Below, piece by piece: positions 47,051 through 58,349 of a stretch of DNA of 64,000 bases. Position numbers and translations under genes: made by a program. Each line of letters starts with the position of its first letter. Position 1 is the first letter of the stretch. A model generated the notes under the pieces. It ran no database searches and was not told the DNA's origin. It was given only the letters and a program-made list of their open reading frames with translations. This DNA is from Tulasnella sp. 424 (taxonomy: Eukaryota; Basidiomycota; Agaricomycetes; Cantharellales; Tulasnellaceae): contig WSUB01000040.1 in the NCBI GenBank assembly GCA_019633425.1, positions 218,296 through 282,295 of the forward strand. Direction: 5' to 3'.

Positions 47051-49206
47051 ATGACCAACAGCGAGCATGAAAGGCTCCTTTCGGCCACATCAACAGATAC
47101 TCAATCCGAAGGCAACGTCAGCATTGATGAAGAATCACTCAAATCCATCAGCGCACCTTCTGTCATCCCACTGCCAAAGAGACAGATATTCGTCCTCTGC
47201 TGGATGAGATTCTCCGAGCCCATATCGTACAACTTAGTCAGTACTTACAACGTCTTGAGAGTCTTCCGGCATTAGAAGTTTGTTTAAGCGTATTTCCACC
47301 TTTAGATCTTCCCGTTCATTAATCAAATGATCGAATCTGTCGGCATAAGTAACCCCGGGTATTCGAGTGGCTTGATCGAAGGGACGTTCGCTCTCGCGCA
47401 ATTATGTACAGGTATGCCAGATCTCCACACCGAAGATATTATTACAATGCTTTAATGAAACGCCCCCATGTTTCGCAGTATACTTCTGGGCTTCCCTTCC
47501 AGACCGCGTCGGAAGACGACCTGTTCTTTTAATTGGCTTAGTCGGGGTGGCTGTGTTCACATCGCTCTTTGGACTTTCAAAATTCTTTGCAGCCATGTTG
47601 GTGTTTCGCTTTCTTGCTGGGGCTTGCAATGGAAACGTAGCGTAAGCGCTCGTTTCGTCTGTTTGCCTGGATGATTTCACTGACTGGGCAAACTGACAGC
47701 GTCCTCAAAAGGTATCATACCAGTAACAATTCTCCGGGAGACTTGATGAAGCCTTTTACAATTCACTAGCGCAATTGGAGAACTAACGGATGAAACGAAC
47801 CAAGGCCGGGCATTCTCATTTTTACCGCTTAGTTGGTCCGTGGGCTCCATCGCAGCGTCAGTATCCTTCTGGTTCTCTCCCTTGACCCATCCCTGACAAC
47901 AAAAAATAGACCCATTATAGGCGGGTTCCTAGCGTATGTAACACTCTACTGGAAATTCCAGACTACTAAGCTAGCTTGACAGCCGACCTGCGGAGCAATA
48001 TCCCCGTCTTTTCGGAAACTGGAGTCTTTTTGTCACATTTCCGTATTTGCTTCCATGTCTCGCAGGAGCATCTATAACGATGCTAGGATGGCTCGCTGGC
48101 TACTTGTTCTTCGAAGAGGCACGTATGTCCAACTGCTGCGAGAACCTTGGTAGCTAACTCTGGTTAATAGACTCTTCAAGTTGGTGGCAACCATCGGAAA
48201 TCTCAACCAAATGCATCCTCCTCCGCGGCTCCTGTCGTCGCCACTCAAACTGGGTACGGTTCAATCTCTATCGATAATACTGTACAACCAGCTGAAGGAG
48301 AGCAAGCGAAGCCAAACCCGACGATGGAGCGGCGTATGACAGTGTTAGAAATAGTTCGGGACCCTATAATCAAACGTTTACTCGTTTCGTACATTTTTCT
48401 GGCTCTTATCACGATATCGATAGATGCCGTATGGGTGCTTTGGCTTTATATGCCTATTGCAAAAGGCGGAGTGGGTTTCACGGTAAGTGGCCCTTCTTCT
48501 GGAACGTGCTTGTCACCGATGTTTGCAACGACCTCGTGTTTCAGACCTCTCAAATTGGAATCATCTTGTCGTGCGTTGGGGTTCTAGCCACTTTTACCAA
48601 TCTGGTTATCTTTCCACCCCTTCAACGTCGAGTTGGAACTGTAGTATTGTTTCGAGCTGCTATGAGTTTGCAAGTGGTGATGGTTACTCTTTTCCCGCTC
48701 GTTTCGAAACTGCAAGCTTGGGACGCGGAAGCTACGGGTGGCAAACCAGGACGAGCTACTGAAGCCGGCGTCGCCGCGATGATCATAACGAAGTGCGGTG
48801 GAGGCGTTGTATTTGCGTGAGCCGATTCTCATTCCCTTCGGCTATTCATCTTTGGTTAGCGAGTTGGCTTACACTGCTGATCGGCAGGTGTAAAATGATC
48901 CTTGTCACCCGATCGGCTCCCTCCCGCACAAGCCTAGGGGCTGTGAATGGGGTCGCGCAAATGGTCGCCAGCTCTATGAGAGCGATGGGACCTACACTTG
49001 CAACGTACGTCCATTTGCCGTACAGCGCTCGGCTTGCTCCCCCGGTTTTACTGATGTCTTCTCCCAGGATAATGTTTGCGGTTTCAAAAGATCCTCAATT
49101 TCATGCTCTGGGCGGCCAACTCATCTGGGTGTATATGGTCCTCCTTGCTCTAGCGGGTATGTACGCAAGCTCCAAGGTCCAAGAAGGGAGAAATGGAGTC
49201 TCCTGA
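47051..49206 (+). CDS. MFS transporter, tandem copy 3
   Basis: Same exon structure; all exons open. Start MTNSEHERLLSATSTDTQ, like copy 2. Motif A reads [16 protein letters not shown]: the usually conserved Gly and Ser of G(S)LSDR are changed to Ala and Pro. The central loop has two extra residues after the FFEE block (TLQVGGNH versus TLGGNH). The intron at 48119 has a GC donor (GCACGT). [20 protein letters not shown] is intact. It lacks the promoter of its sisters immediately upstream because of the 886 bp insertion, so its expression may differ. Confidence 0.83.
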
Positions 49207-49655
49207 GGACCATCGAGAAATAGTCAAAGGCGCAGATGTTCTGTATCTCGCCTGTTCCGACATGCACCTATACCTATCGCTTCCCGAATTACTTCGTCGT
49301 GATTATGCTCCCTCCCAACCATCATATTGCGTATTTATTTGCTGACGTAAAAAGGTCATTCTCTGCTTAAAGACAACCACCCGATCAAGTAGAAAATTCC
49401 CTCCACCTCGACGTGTTTTCTCCTTGCCTTACCACTTGGACTGAACCAAAATCTACCCCTGTCCCACCAAGTCCGTCATGGATCCCAATTTGATTGCATC
49501 CATGACCCCTCAAGCTCGACGCGCTCTCCTAGCCTATCGTCTGCTTTTCTTGATGAAGAGGTCACCCCCCCTCTCAAAGTACGTACTTTTTCCCTTCGCG
49601 TCAGGGGACATGCTCTTGGGTCGGACAGAGAGAGCAATGCGTGCTGTAGCGCCGA
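49207..49655. other. Spacer after MFS copy 3
   Basis: The first ~60 bp resemble the flank of the other copies, then the sequence diverges. A plus-strand ATG at 49478 opens MDPNLIASMTPQARRALLAY, coding-like for about 35 codons, then GTCACC; unassigned. Confidence 0.35.
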
Positions 49656-49853
49656 CACACCACGATAGTAGAGCTGCTTTGGGGGTTTGTTGCCTCGTGA
49701 GGATAGCTTGTGGCTATCCCATGTCTCTGTAAATATTTGAAGAGCGTTGTTGATTCGGGGGAGAAAGACAAGATGAAGTGCCCAGAGGTGGACTTCATTG
49801 GTGATAAGGATGCGTTGCTCCTGCAGCAGGGAAAAGAGAGCAGTAAAGGTTAG
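49656..49853 (-). pseudogene. Fragment of an integrase-core/DDE transposon-like protein
   Basis: The minus frame encodes LFSLLQEQRILITNEVHLWA followed by LHLVFLPRINNALQIFTETW and DSHKLSSRGNKPPKQLYYRG. This follows the pattern LWxLHxxFLPRIN..L..F...W..H.(L/I)S(T)....(S/T)P.QL(W) that I know from the C-terminal end of integrase-core-domain proteins common in mushroom genomes. Only about 66 residues are left, with no DDE residues visible, so this is a remnant. It lies between MFS copies 3 and 4, just upstream of copy 4's promoter. Confidence 0.55.
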
Positions 49854-49980
49854 GTTGTCGGTTGTTGTTTGGCAATCGTAGATCGTCGATGTTCGGTTTT
49901 TGGTCGGTGCGGGACCGGGGCGCCATACACGTGCACCTTTCCTGCCACCTTGCTTACCTTTGGACAACTCCATTAGCAGA
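49854..49980. promoter_or_regulatory. Promoter of MFS copy 4 with CACGTG
   Basis: CACGTG at 49928-49933, then caccttTCCTGCCACC, which resembles the ttTCCCGCCACC of copy 1; the E-box lies 48 bp before the ATG, as in copy 1 (49 bp). Confidence 0.5.
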
Positions 49981-52140
49981 ATGACCAGCAGCGAGCAAGA
50001 AAGACTCCTTTCGACCACATCAACAGCCTTTCAAACCGAAGATAACGTTAGCATTGATGAAGAGTCCCTCAAATCTGCACCCTCTGTCACCCCACTGCCA
50101 AAGAAACAGATGTTCGTCCTCTGTTGGATGAGGTTTTCAGAGCCCATATCGTACAACCTAGTCAGTATTTACAACGTCCTGAGACTCTTTCATTATAAGG
50201 AGCATGTGTAAAAGTATTTCCACCTTTAGATCTTTCCATTCATTAATCAAATGATCGAATCTGTTGGCATAAGTAACCCCGGGTATTCGAGTGGCTTTAT
50301 AGAAGGGATGTTTGCTTTCGCGCAATTATGTACAGGTATGGCAGATCCGTATGCCTAACATACGTATTGTAGAAATGCTTTACTGAAACTCCTCTTATGT
50401 TTCGCAGTCTTCTTCTGGGGCTCCCTTTCAGACCGCGTCGGGAGACGGCCTGTCCTTTTAATTGGCTTGGCCGGCGTGGCTTTGTTCACATCGCTCTTTG
50501 GACTTTCAAAATACTTTGCTGCCATCTTGGTGTTTCGGTTTCTTGTCGGGGCTTCCAATGGAAACGTAGCGTAAGCGCTCGTTTCGTCTGTTTGCCTGGA
50601 TGATTTCGCTAACTGGGCAAACTGACAGGGTCCTCAAAAGGTATTATATGAGTTGTAATTCTCCGGGAGACTTGATAAAACCTTTTCTAATTCACTAGCG
50701 CAATCGCCGAAATAACTGATGAAACGAACCGCGGCCAGGCATTCCCATTTTTGGCGCTTAGTTGGACCGTTGGCACTATCGTGGCGTCAGTATCGTTCCC
50801 GACCTAGTTGTCTCCCTTGGCCGATTCCTGACGAAGAAAAAATAGACCCCTTATAGGCGGATTCTTAGCGTATGTAACATCCTGCTTGAAATAGAAGACT
50901 ACTGAGGAAGCTAGCTTGATAGCCGACCTGCGGAGCAATATCCTCGTCTTTTCGGAAACTGGAGACTTTTTGTCACATATCCGTATTTGCTTCCATGTCT
51001 CGCGGGAGCATCTATAACAATGCTAGGATGGCTCGCTGGCTACTTACTCTTCGAAGAGGCGCGTATGTCCAGCTGATGCGAGAACCTTGGTAAGCTAACG
51101 CCCGCCCATAGACTCTTGGTGGCAAGCATCGGGAACCTCAGCCAGCTGCATCTTCCTCCGCATCTTCTGTAACCGCCACCCAGATGGGTTACGGCTCAAC
51201 CTCTAGCAGTCATAATGTTCCGCAAGCTGAAGAAGAGCAAGCGAAGCCAGACTCGACGGTGGAGCGGCGTATGACAGCCTTAGAAATAGTTCGGGACCCT
51301 ATAATCAGACGTATCCTCGTTTCGTACGTTTTTCTGGCCCTCGTCACGACGTCGATAGAGGCCGTGTGGATCCTTTGGCTGTATATGCCTATTGCAAAAG
51401 GCGGAGTGGGTTTCTCGGTAAGTGGCTCTTCTTCTGGAACGTGCTTGTCACCGATGTTTGCAACGACCTTGGGTTTCAGACCTTTCAAATTGGAATCATC
51501 TTGTCGTGCGTTGGGATGCTATCCACTTTCACCAATCTGGTTCTCTTTCCACCCCTGCAGCGCCGAGTTGGCACTGTAGTGGTGTATCGAGCTGCTATGT
51601 GCCTGCAAGTGGTGATGGTTACGCTTTTCCCGCTTGTTTCGAAACTGGCTGCTTGGGACGCGGAAGCTACAGGTGGCAAACCAGGGCTAGCTACTAAAGC
51701 CGGTATCGCAGCGATGGTCATAACAAAATGCTGTGGAGTCGTTATATTTGCGTGAGCCGCTCTTCATTCGCCTGGGTTATTCATAATTGGTTAGCGAGTT
51801 GGCTTACGCTGTTGATCGGCAGGTGTAATATGATCCTCGTCAGCAAATCGCCTCCTTCCCGCACAAGTCTGGGGGCTGTGAACGGAGTTGCGCAAATGGC
51901 CGCGAGCTCTATGAGAGCGATGGGACCTACAGTCGCCACGTACGTCCATTTGCGTACAGCGCTCGGGTTGCTCCCCCGGTTTTGCTGATTCGTTTTACCA
52001 GGATACTGTTTACGGTTTCAAAAGATCCTCAATTTCATGCTCTGGGTGGCCAGCTCGTCTGGGTGTATATGGTCTTCCTTGGTCTGGCGGGCGTGTACAC
52101 AAGCTCCAAGGTCCAAGAAGGGAGAAATGAAGTCTCTTGA
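49981..52140 (+). CDS. MFS transporter, tandem copy 4
   Basis: Same eleven-exon structure, open throughout. Start MTSSEQERLLSTTSTAFQ; the N-terminal segment lacks two residues found in the other copies (KSAPSV versus KSVSVPAV). Motif [17 protein letters not shown] is intact, as is [19 protein letters not shown]. The intron at 51059 has a GC donor (GCGCGT). SWTVGTIVA replaces SWSVGSIAA. The promoter keeps CACGTG. The 3' flank resembles those of copies 1 and 2. Likely functional. Confidence 0.85.
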
Positions 52141-52717
52141 GGACCATCGAGAAATAGTGAAAGGGGCAGATGTTCTGTATCTCGCCTGTTCCGACATGTA
52201 CCTATACATATAGCTTCCCAATGGATAAGATTGGTGCCAATTCGAGCATATCTTCCTTTCCATAGTATACGCGCTCTAACGATAAAGTATATACAACAGA
52301 GATGTGCAAAAGGAGAGCATGAAGAAGTGCTGGGTGGTGTGTTGAACGAAACGTGGAGACAGCTCGACGGAGATTAGCGGAGAACCTTCTGAGATTCGTC
52401 CATTCAAAGCTCGACTGACCCTGCGTCGCGTCCGAACGTACCCACAGAACTCACCAGTCTGTTCATTCCAACCTCAACAATTGCGGCTTGCATCGTACAT
52501 TTGGGTTCGAGCGTGTTCGCTGGCGTTTCGGAGGAGTCCACGACAACCATCCACTCAGGGGACGCTGCACACCTACTGCGGATCAAGGTCCAGCCGACAT
52601 ATAGCCCGCCTAACTTCATCGCCCGTTCATACACTCATATCGAGCATTATACCACGCTAAATACTCGTACACAGAACCTCTTATCGACCTAGTCCCCTTA
52701 ACACGAATCTAATCTGG
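52141..52717. repeat. Duplicated 3' flank of MFS copy 4 and promoter of the TLDc gene
   Basis: The part 52150-52600 resembles flanks after copies 1 and 2; the remainder is the unique upstream sequence of the next gene. The array therefore ends here. Confidence 0.55.
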
Positions 52718-54935
52718 ATGGCCCAACCCCCAAATTTCTCCCTTCAACCATTAATTCCTCTCCCACAATCATCTCAGGAACCTTCAAGCAGACCTGCAAC
52801 ACCACCTTCTCGTCAACGTAACGCTCCTCCCGATTCACCGTTCTCGTCCTTGTTCGACAATCCCCCCCAAGATGCAGCTTCCACTGCGAAACCACTATTT
52901 CCCGTCATCATCGGACAGTCGTCCGCTCCGAGGCCGACAAGCAACGCTCCCAAATCTGATCCTACGGAATCTCCATCGTCGACCTTTGGAGAGTTTGTAT
53001 CCTCGGACCCTCTCCAAGATTCGCAGCTCGTCCCGTCATTCTCTCCGCTTGACCGATCTCCATTAGCCAGCCGACGGATCGGTGACGACAGCACAACTCC
53101 TGAGCATGGAAATGGCGAAGCAGAGCAACCTGCCTCCTGGCTAAGAGCAGGCATGGTAACAGGAGACTTGACGTTCGTGCAGGAAGCTGCCGCGAGGACG
53201 AAGGCTCGTGCTGACAAGGTCATGGGCGAACTTCTTGGAAGAGATGCGGAGGATCCGTTGGGATGGCTGTCAAACGAGAAAAGCCGAGATACTCAAACCC
53301 TACAAGGATACCAAGAGCCCTTCGACGACTGGGATGGCCTTGATGGTCTTGAAACCGAAAGGAAAGAAGAAAAGGAGCAGGAAATGATGGAAGAAATCCC
53401 AGACCGAGACCGATTACCCAAAACTCCGAGAGCCTCACGAAGCGGTTCTCCTACAGACCGTTCAGCCCCAAGGTCAGCAAGAACTCGGGAGAATCAGAAT
53501 TCCGATCACTTCGACAGCGATGACGACATTATCGATCTGCGGACTGGAAAGCGAGAGCGGTTAAGGGGACGCCCAGTTGAAACGACCTCGGGTATATCTT
53601 CATCGAAGGCTATCCCAATACATCGGTCCGCTGCCGAACAAGTACCTCACCCTAACCATGCTTCGTCAAGCTCCATTACGTCGTCGTATCTCAATTTTAC
53701 CCTCCCTCGGAAATGGTTTTCTGCTGGTCCTTCTCCTCCTCAAGTCTCAACTTCAAATTCCGCACCGAAGACGGGGCTTACTCGACAGATGAGCTCAGGA
53801 GAGTTTACCGAACTTCCCCATCCTAACCTCAGCATTTACGGAGGGAGTGGTGCCGGTGGGTCGGTTTCTGAGACCAACTCTCCCCGACTACCCTTAGTCG
53901 GAACGTTCGACCCCGCGGGTGCAACTCCCTTTGGAAAGAAAACATTCGCTCCTATTTCCGGTGCTCCGGGTATGTTATAATCATCGAGGCGTGCGGTTCA
54001 TTTGGTCTAACCGGCCACCTTTGCGTAGCATTTAGACCAGATGACGATTGGAATCCAGCCGGATTCGAATATGATGGCAAGTCGAAGAAGGATACTTTGG
54101 GAAGTGAGAGGCTCAAGCTGGCTGGACGCTATGACAATACTATCCCCGTCCTGTCGGAGGATGTTGCCGACATGGTGAGGATCCCCTCCATATAGGGGAG
54201 CGATTGTGTTACTTAGAAATCCATCAGCTTCGGCCAAATCTTCCTCCTTTACCAAGACTCGCCAAGACATGGACGCTTCTCTACTCGACTGATCAGCACG
54301 GAATATCTATCAGCACTTTTTACAAGAACGTTGAAAAAGTCTACGGGATGAATGGCGGATGCGTTTTGGCAGTTCGGGAAGCTGTTGACGAGGATGGAGA
54401 CGGGGACATTGATAAAAATGACATCGCGCAGGCGCGAGACGGTCAGAAGAGTCCGCCGTGTTTTGGAGTTTGGTTAGGGACCGGCCTGAAATGCAACGAA
54501 GGCTCGTACTACGGGAGTGGCGAGAGGTATGGACTTTCCACATTAGCAGACTGGATAGCCGGTGACTAATATTGACGCATCTAGCTTTTTGTGGAAGACG
54601 GTTGGTCCTGATCCTACCTCGCATTTGGGACGTCCGAGCGGGGTCAAAGTCTTCAAGTGGACAGGGCGGAACGACTATGTGGCGTTATGCGAGTCGGACT
54701 ACCTGTCTTTCGGTGGAGGGTGAGTCTAGGACGGGTGTATGAGGTCGACATTGAACTGAAGAAAGGGACTCACAGCGACGGGAAGTACGGTTTGTACGTC
54801 GATGCGTCGTTTGTGGACGGGACGTCAGAGCGATGCGATACGTTTGCTAATGAAACGCTTTGCGGGGATCGTGATGTTGATGGTCGGGCACGTTTTGAAT
54901 GCCTGGCACTTGAAGTATGGGGAGTTGGGTCGTGA
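52718..54935 (+). CDS. OXR1: OXR1-like TLDc-domain protein
   Basis: Exons 52718-53969, 54029-54174, 54228-54526, 54585-54719, 54776-54935 give 663 aa. The first 410 residues are low-complexity, Ser/Pro/Asp-rich, with a WLRAGMVTGDLTFVQEAA helix. The C-terminal TLDc domain is clear: LPPLPRLAKTWTLLYSTDQH, GISISTFYKNVEKV, FGVWLGTGLKCNEGSYYGSG, SFLWKTV, FKWTGRNDYVALCESDYLSF, GLYVDASFVDGTSERCDTF and ALEVWGVG. Yeast Oxr1 and relatives protect against oxidative stress and regulate the vacuolar ATPase. An acidic insert (DEDGDGDIDKNDIA) sits inside the TLDc domain, in the loop before FGVW. The gene lies 195 bp upstream of the RING gene on the same strand. Confidence 0.9.
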
Positions 54936-55130
54936 CTAATTAAAGGCTTCTTGGGTATTCTGGGAGATTCAGTAGAACGTTGTTATTTGAACTTGTTTAC
55001 AGACGTCACTCGTTGCGTTTCCGACCGAGAGCCAAAGCGACCGCGCACCCTCAACTGGATTATAAACCACCACCACTGGACTTGTGCAGGTCGACGACAG
55101 CACCAACGACAACCTCAACAACTGAAAGAA

Positions 55131-56969
55131 ATGAGTACACCACCACCAAGACAACGTTCGCCTCTGTTCTACTGCTATGAGGTGGGTATCATGTATCCCA
55201 GTAACGATTGGAGCGAGCGCTTATCGACCCCTGTGTGCTCTGTGCTCACCAGTGTCACACGGAAGCTCGACCGTTAATGGTGAGCGAACCTATTGAGGAG
55301 GCGTACGTGGCACGGATCTCAGGATTTCCTTGACAGGTGCCCGATCCGCACTGTGCTTCATGCAACAGCACCTTCGTGGAAGAGGTCTGTTGTGCCACTC
55401 GCTTTTCTGCCCCCTTCTGGCTCTAACGGTAGTCTGTAGATTCCACCGGACAACACGGACTCTTCCTCTAATCCAGAGTTGGATCCTCGCAATTTCCAGG
55501 TGGATCCAGATCCCCAGCACGATCATGGTCCGGAAGGTTTCGGCAACTTCTTCGGCCCAGGCATGCAAGGTTCAGATCCCATCATCACGCTGATGAACAT
55601 GCTTATGGCGCGCCCTCTTGTGCAACCACCGGGGAGGACATCGGGGACTCGCGTTGGTGGGATGGGAGGCGGGTATGGAACAGCGGTGCGGTTCGATATG
55701 TCCAATGGGCAGGGGAGGGTAATCTTCCACTCTGGCGGAAGTGGTTCACCACTGGGAGGGTAGGTTCTCGGGTTGCTTGCAAGCTAGCCAGACTAAGAAT
55801 ATTCGTCGAAGGATCATCCCCGGTCCCGCTGCTGGCTCGCCAGGCACGGGGTCTCGAAGTCCGTTCGGGAGTCCTCGGGGAGAACCTACAGGTCTCGAAG
55901 GCCTCTTTGCACTTTTAGGGGGTATGCCAATGATGGGCGGCCCTGGAGGCCAGATGGGGGACTATGTTCTTGACCAGCAAGGTGAGTTCTCTGGTTCAGC
56001 GCATCCAGATGCTGCTCTAACATCTTGACCTGTGTCATCCAGCCCTTGACGAGATAGTAACACGTTTGATGGAGCAGAATCAGGGGGCCCGACCCGTTCC
56101 AGCTCCAGACGACATGATTGAGAAGTTGCCTCGGACCAAGGTCATACCCGGAGGTAAGTTATTCTTGTTCTATCGATCCCGGGAATTACTGACTTACATC
56201 GACCTTTCACTCATGCGCTATCAAGACCCCTTGACCGAGAAAGAATGCGCTGTCTGCAAAGATACCTTCCTTCCTCCCGGGCCCGGCGAGGAAGATGTGG
56301 TGGCCATTACATTACCCTGCAGCGACAATCCAAAGTTCCAGCACTCGTTTCATGAGGACTGCATTATTCCCTGGTTAAAGCAAAATGGGACATGTCCCGT
56401 ATGCAGGTACGCGCGTTAGCCGCCGACAACGACAATACACATCCCTGATTTGGCTCGTCAGACATCAACTTGTACCGCAACCAGAACCGCACGGACCTCC
56501 ACCGCAATCTCCGGGCTCCAACGGCGGCAATGGCAATGCCGGTCCAGGAAATAGCGGCGGGAGCTACACCGGTCCAAATAGTACCAGCCAATCGGGACCA
56601 ACTGCGGGCTCGAGCCTTGTAAACGGCCTTGGTGGGCTCTGGGGCCTTTTAACTGGAGGTAACGGACAGAGCGGGGGAAACTCTTCAACAAGCAACACGA
56701 CCGGTCGTTCGTCCACAGCCGAGGAGAGAATGGCGGAAGAGAGGAGACGTCGCAGAGAGCGCGAAAGACAACAGTGGGATTTGGAGCGTAGCAGCCCCAC
56801 TCGCTCACCAACTGGAACTCGGTATAATCCTACTTTCCCCGATGGGCAGAGGAGCGATTCATCGGAAGGGCTTGTGAGGCCGCGTTCACCTCGCCCCTAT
56901 CAAATGTCACGGCATCAGTCTTCAAATGGGGAGCGTTCACCACCGGGTGCATGGGAAGAACTGGACTGA
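55131..56969 (+). CDS. RING-H2 E3 ubiquitin ligase with N-terminal zinc finger (RNF115/126-like)
   Basis: The start MSTPPPRQRSPLFYCYE joins over three short exons to a zinc-ribbon of four cysteines (YCYECHTEARPLM, HCASCNSTFVEE). A Gly/Pro-rich middle follows, then ALDEIVTRLMEQNQ and the RING-H2 domain: C-A-V-C-K ... L-P-C ... H-S-F-H-E-D-C ... C-P-V-C-R, i.e. C3H2C3 spacing. The tail is Ser/Gly-rich with an RRRRRERERQQW basic helix. Architecture and order match the RNF115/RNF126 family, which transfers ubiquitin to misfolded or receptor substrates. At least eight exons; 27 nt exon 2 (55253-55279) splits the zinc ribbon. The splice at 55760-55810 needs the acceptor CGAAG to stay in frame. Confidence 0.87.
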
Positions 56970-57759
56970 AGATATCAGCTGGACTCTTTGGTGGGGTTGG
57001 AGGGGTTTACTTGCGTTCTAATACTTAGAGTAGCCACCATGGTTTAACCTTTAGGTGGACCTTTACGGCCGGTATCGTTGTTATCAGAACCTGGCATTAT
57101 GCAGTGCAGTGTGATAATGATGAAGTTTTGAAGATTCGCCGAGTCTCTCCGGTCAGAACCATGTCGTCCCCCAGCTGATATGTCCAGTACTAGTTAGTAC
57201 ATTTTTGTTAGCTTCTTCACATAGCTCATGATGGAATAATTTGAACGGTATACTTAACTAAGCCTGATGTACGCAGCTTTTCAGATCAGCGAGTTTCCAG
57301 GGATAGGGTGGCGCGGTTCCCCTTGGCAATCAGAATGCTGGAGCGAACCCGACAAGTGTACATCCTTCCCCCCTACTGTTGCATCCCAGAGAGCCTAACC
57401 AGCGTCCCCTCCTCAACGCGAAGTAATCAAATCAGCTTTGAAAACGCAACTGACAACACGAAACCCACCGCACGGGGGAAGCGCGGCGACGGCGGAATTG
57501 GGGGCGAAAGGGTTCAAACTTAAAGTTGGATGGGTGGGATGGGGGGCAGGGACGCGTCCCTAACACATTTTGCCTGCAGTATAAAAACGAAACTATTTGG
57601 TGAGTTAAACCATGTTTCAATGAATAGTGCTGAGCTGTGCGACTCCAACGGTAGTCTTACCTAAGGGACTGGTGGTCTGGTTGGTGAGATACCGGGGCTC
57701 TCATCTTTTCTGAGAGGACAGGGGACGCCGTTTCCCTTTGTTTTGTCACATCTGCCCCG
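56970..57759. other. Intergenic, ~800 bp
   Basis: 3' flank of the RING gene and unannotated sequence; first copies of GCGTCCC appear near 57402 and 57551. No gene seen. Confidence 0.35.
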
Positions 57760-58085
57760 GGACTCAACCAGCGTCCCTTAGGTCCAATAGGCGTCCCTTA
57801 CACTTGGCAGTAGGCGTCCCCCTCTCACCTCGTTGGCCATGACGTCCAATAGCAAGCGTCCCCTTACATCCAATAAGCGCACCCTCCCCTTCCACCTCAT
57901 CCAATAGCGTCCTCCTCCAACGCTAAGCGTCCCCTGCGGCATCACACTTGCTTTCTCCTACCCGGGATGGCTTGACCCTTAAGTATTCCACCATCCGGTT
58001 TCAACGTCCGCAAACATCCCCGTGAGCCGTGGCATTTCAGCGTCCCTTCCCAGCACCGCAGCGTAAAGCGTCCCCTTCTTGACAT
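57760..58085. repeat. Degenerate minisatellite of CCAATA / GCGTCCC units
   Basis: About eight GCGTCCC(C) words and four TCCAATA words alternate, e.g. tccaataggcgtccctta (57782), tccaatagcaagcgtcccc (57845), tccaataagcgcaccc (57879) and tccaatagcgtcctcc (57900). Spacing is 20-40 bp and irregular, always in the same orientation. Confidence 0.6.
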
Positions 58086-58349
58086 TGACTGATACGGAGT
58101 CCCGTCAAACCCTAGCAGCTCGTCCTCAGGAGAAGGCGTGAGTGGCGCAAGGCATCCGGCCTCGAGAGCGTCAAAACGGCCGTCGGGGCGCTTGCGACGA
58201 CCACCAACTTCCACACAATCCCAGTCTATCCTTCAACGGCCAGTCCAACAGTCCACTCCCTTGGGTGTGGCTGATCTCTTGGTGCGCTTGACGAACGTTG
58301 TCGCGGTCGCCCACCTACTTTCATCGAGCACCTTCCAACCTGCCTCTCC

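Noticed and set aside
49476..50018. 180-codon minus ORF overlapping the start of MFS copy 4 taken as a whole gene
   Set aside because: Only the middle 66 residues look like a known family; the first part is antisense to the transporter exon and the last part is unlike any protein.
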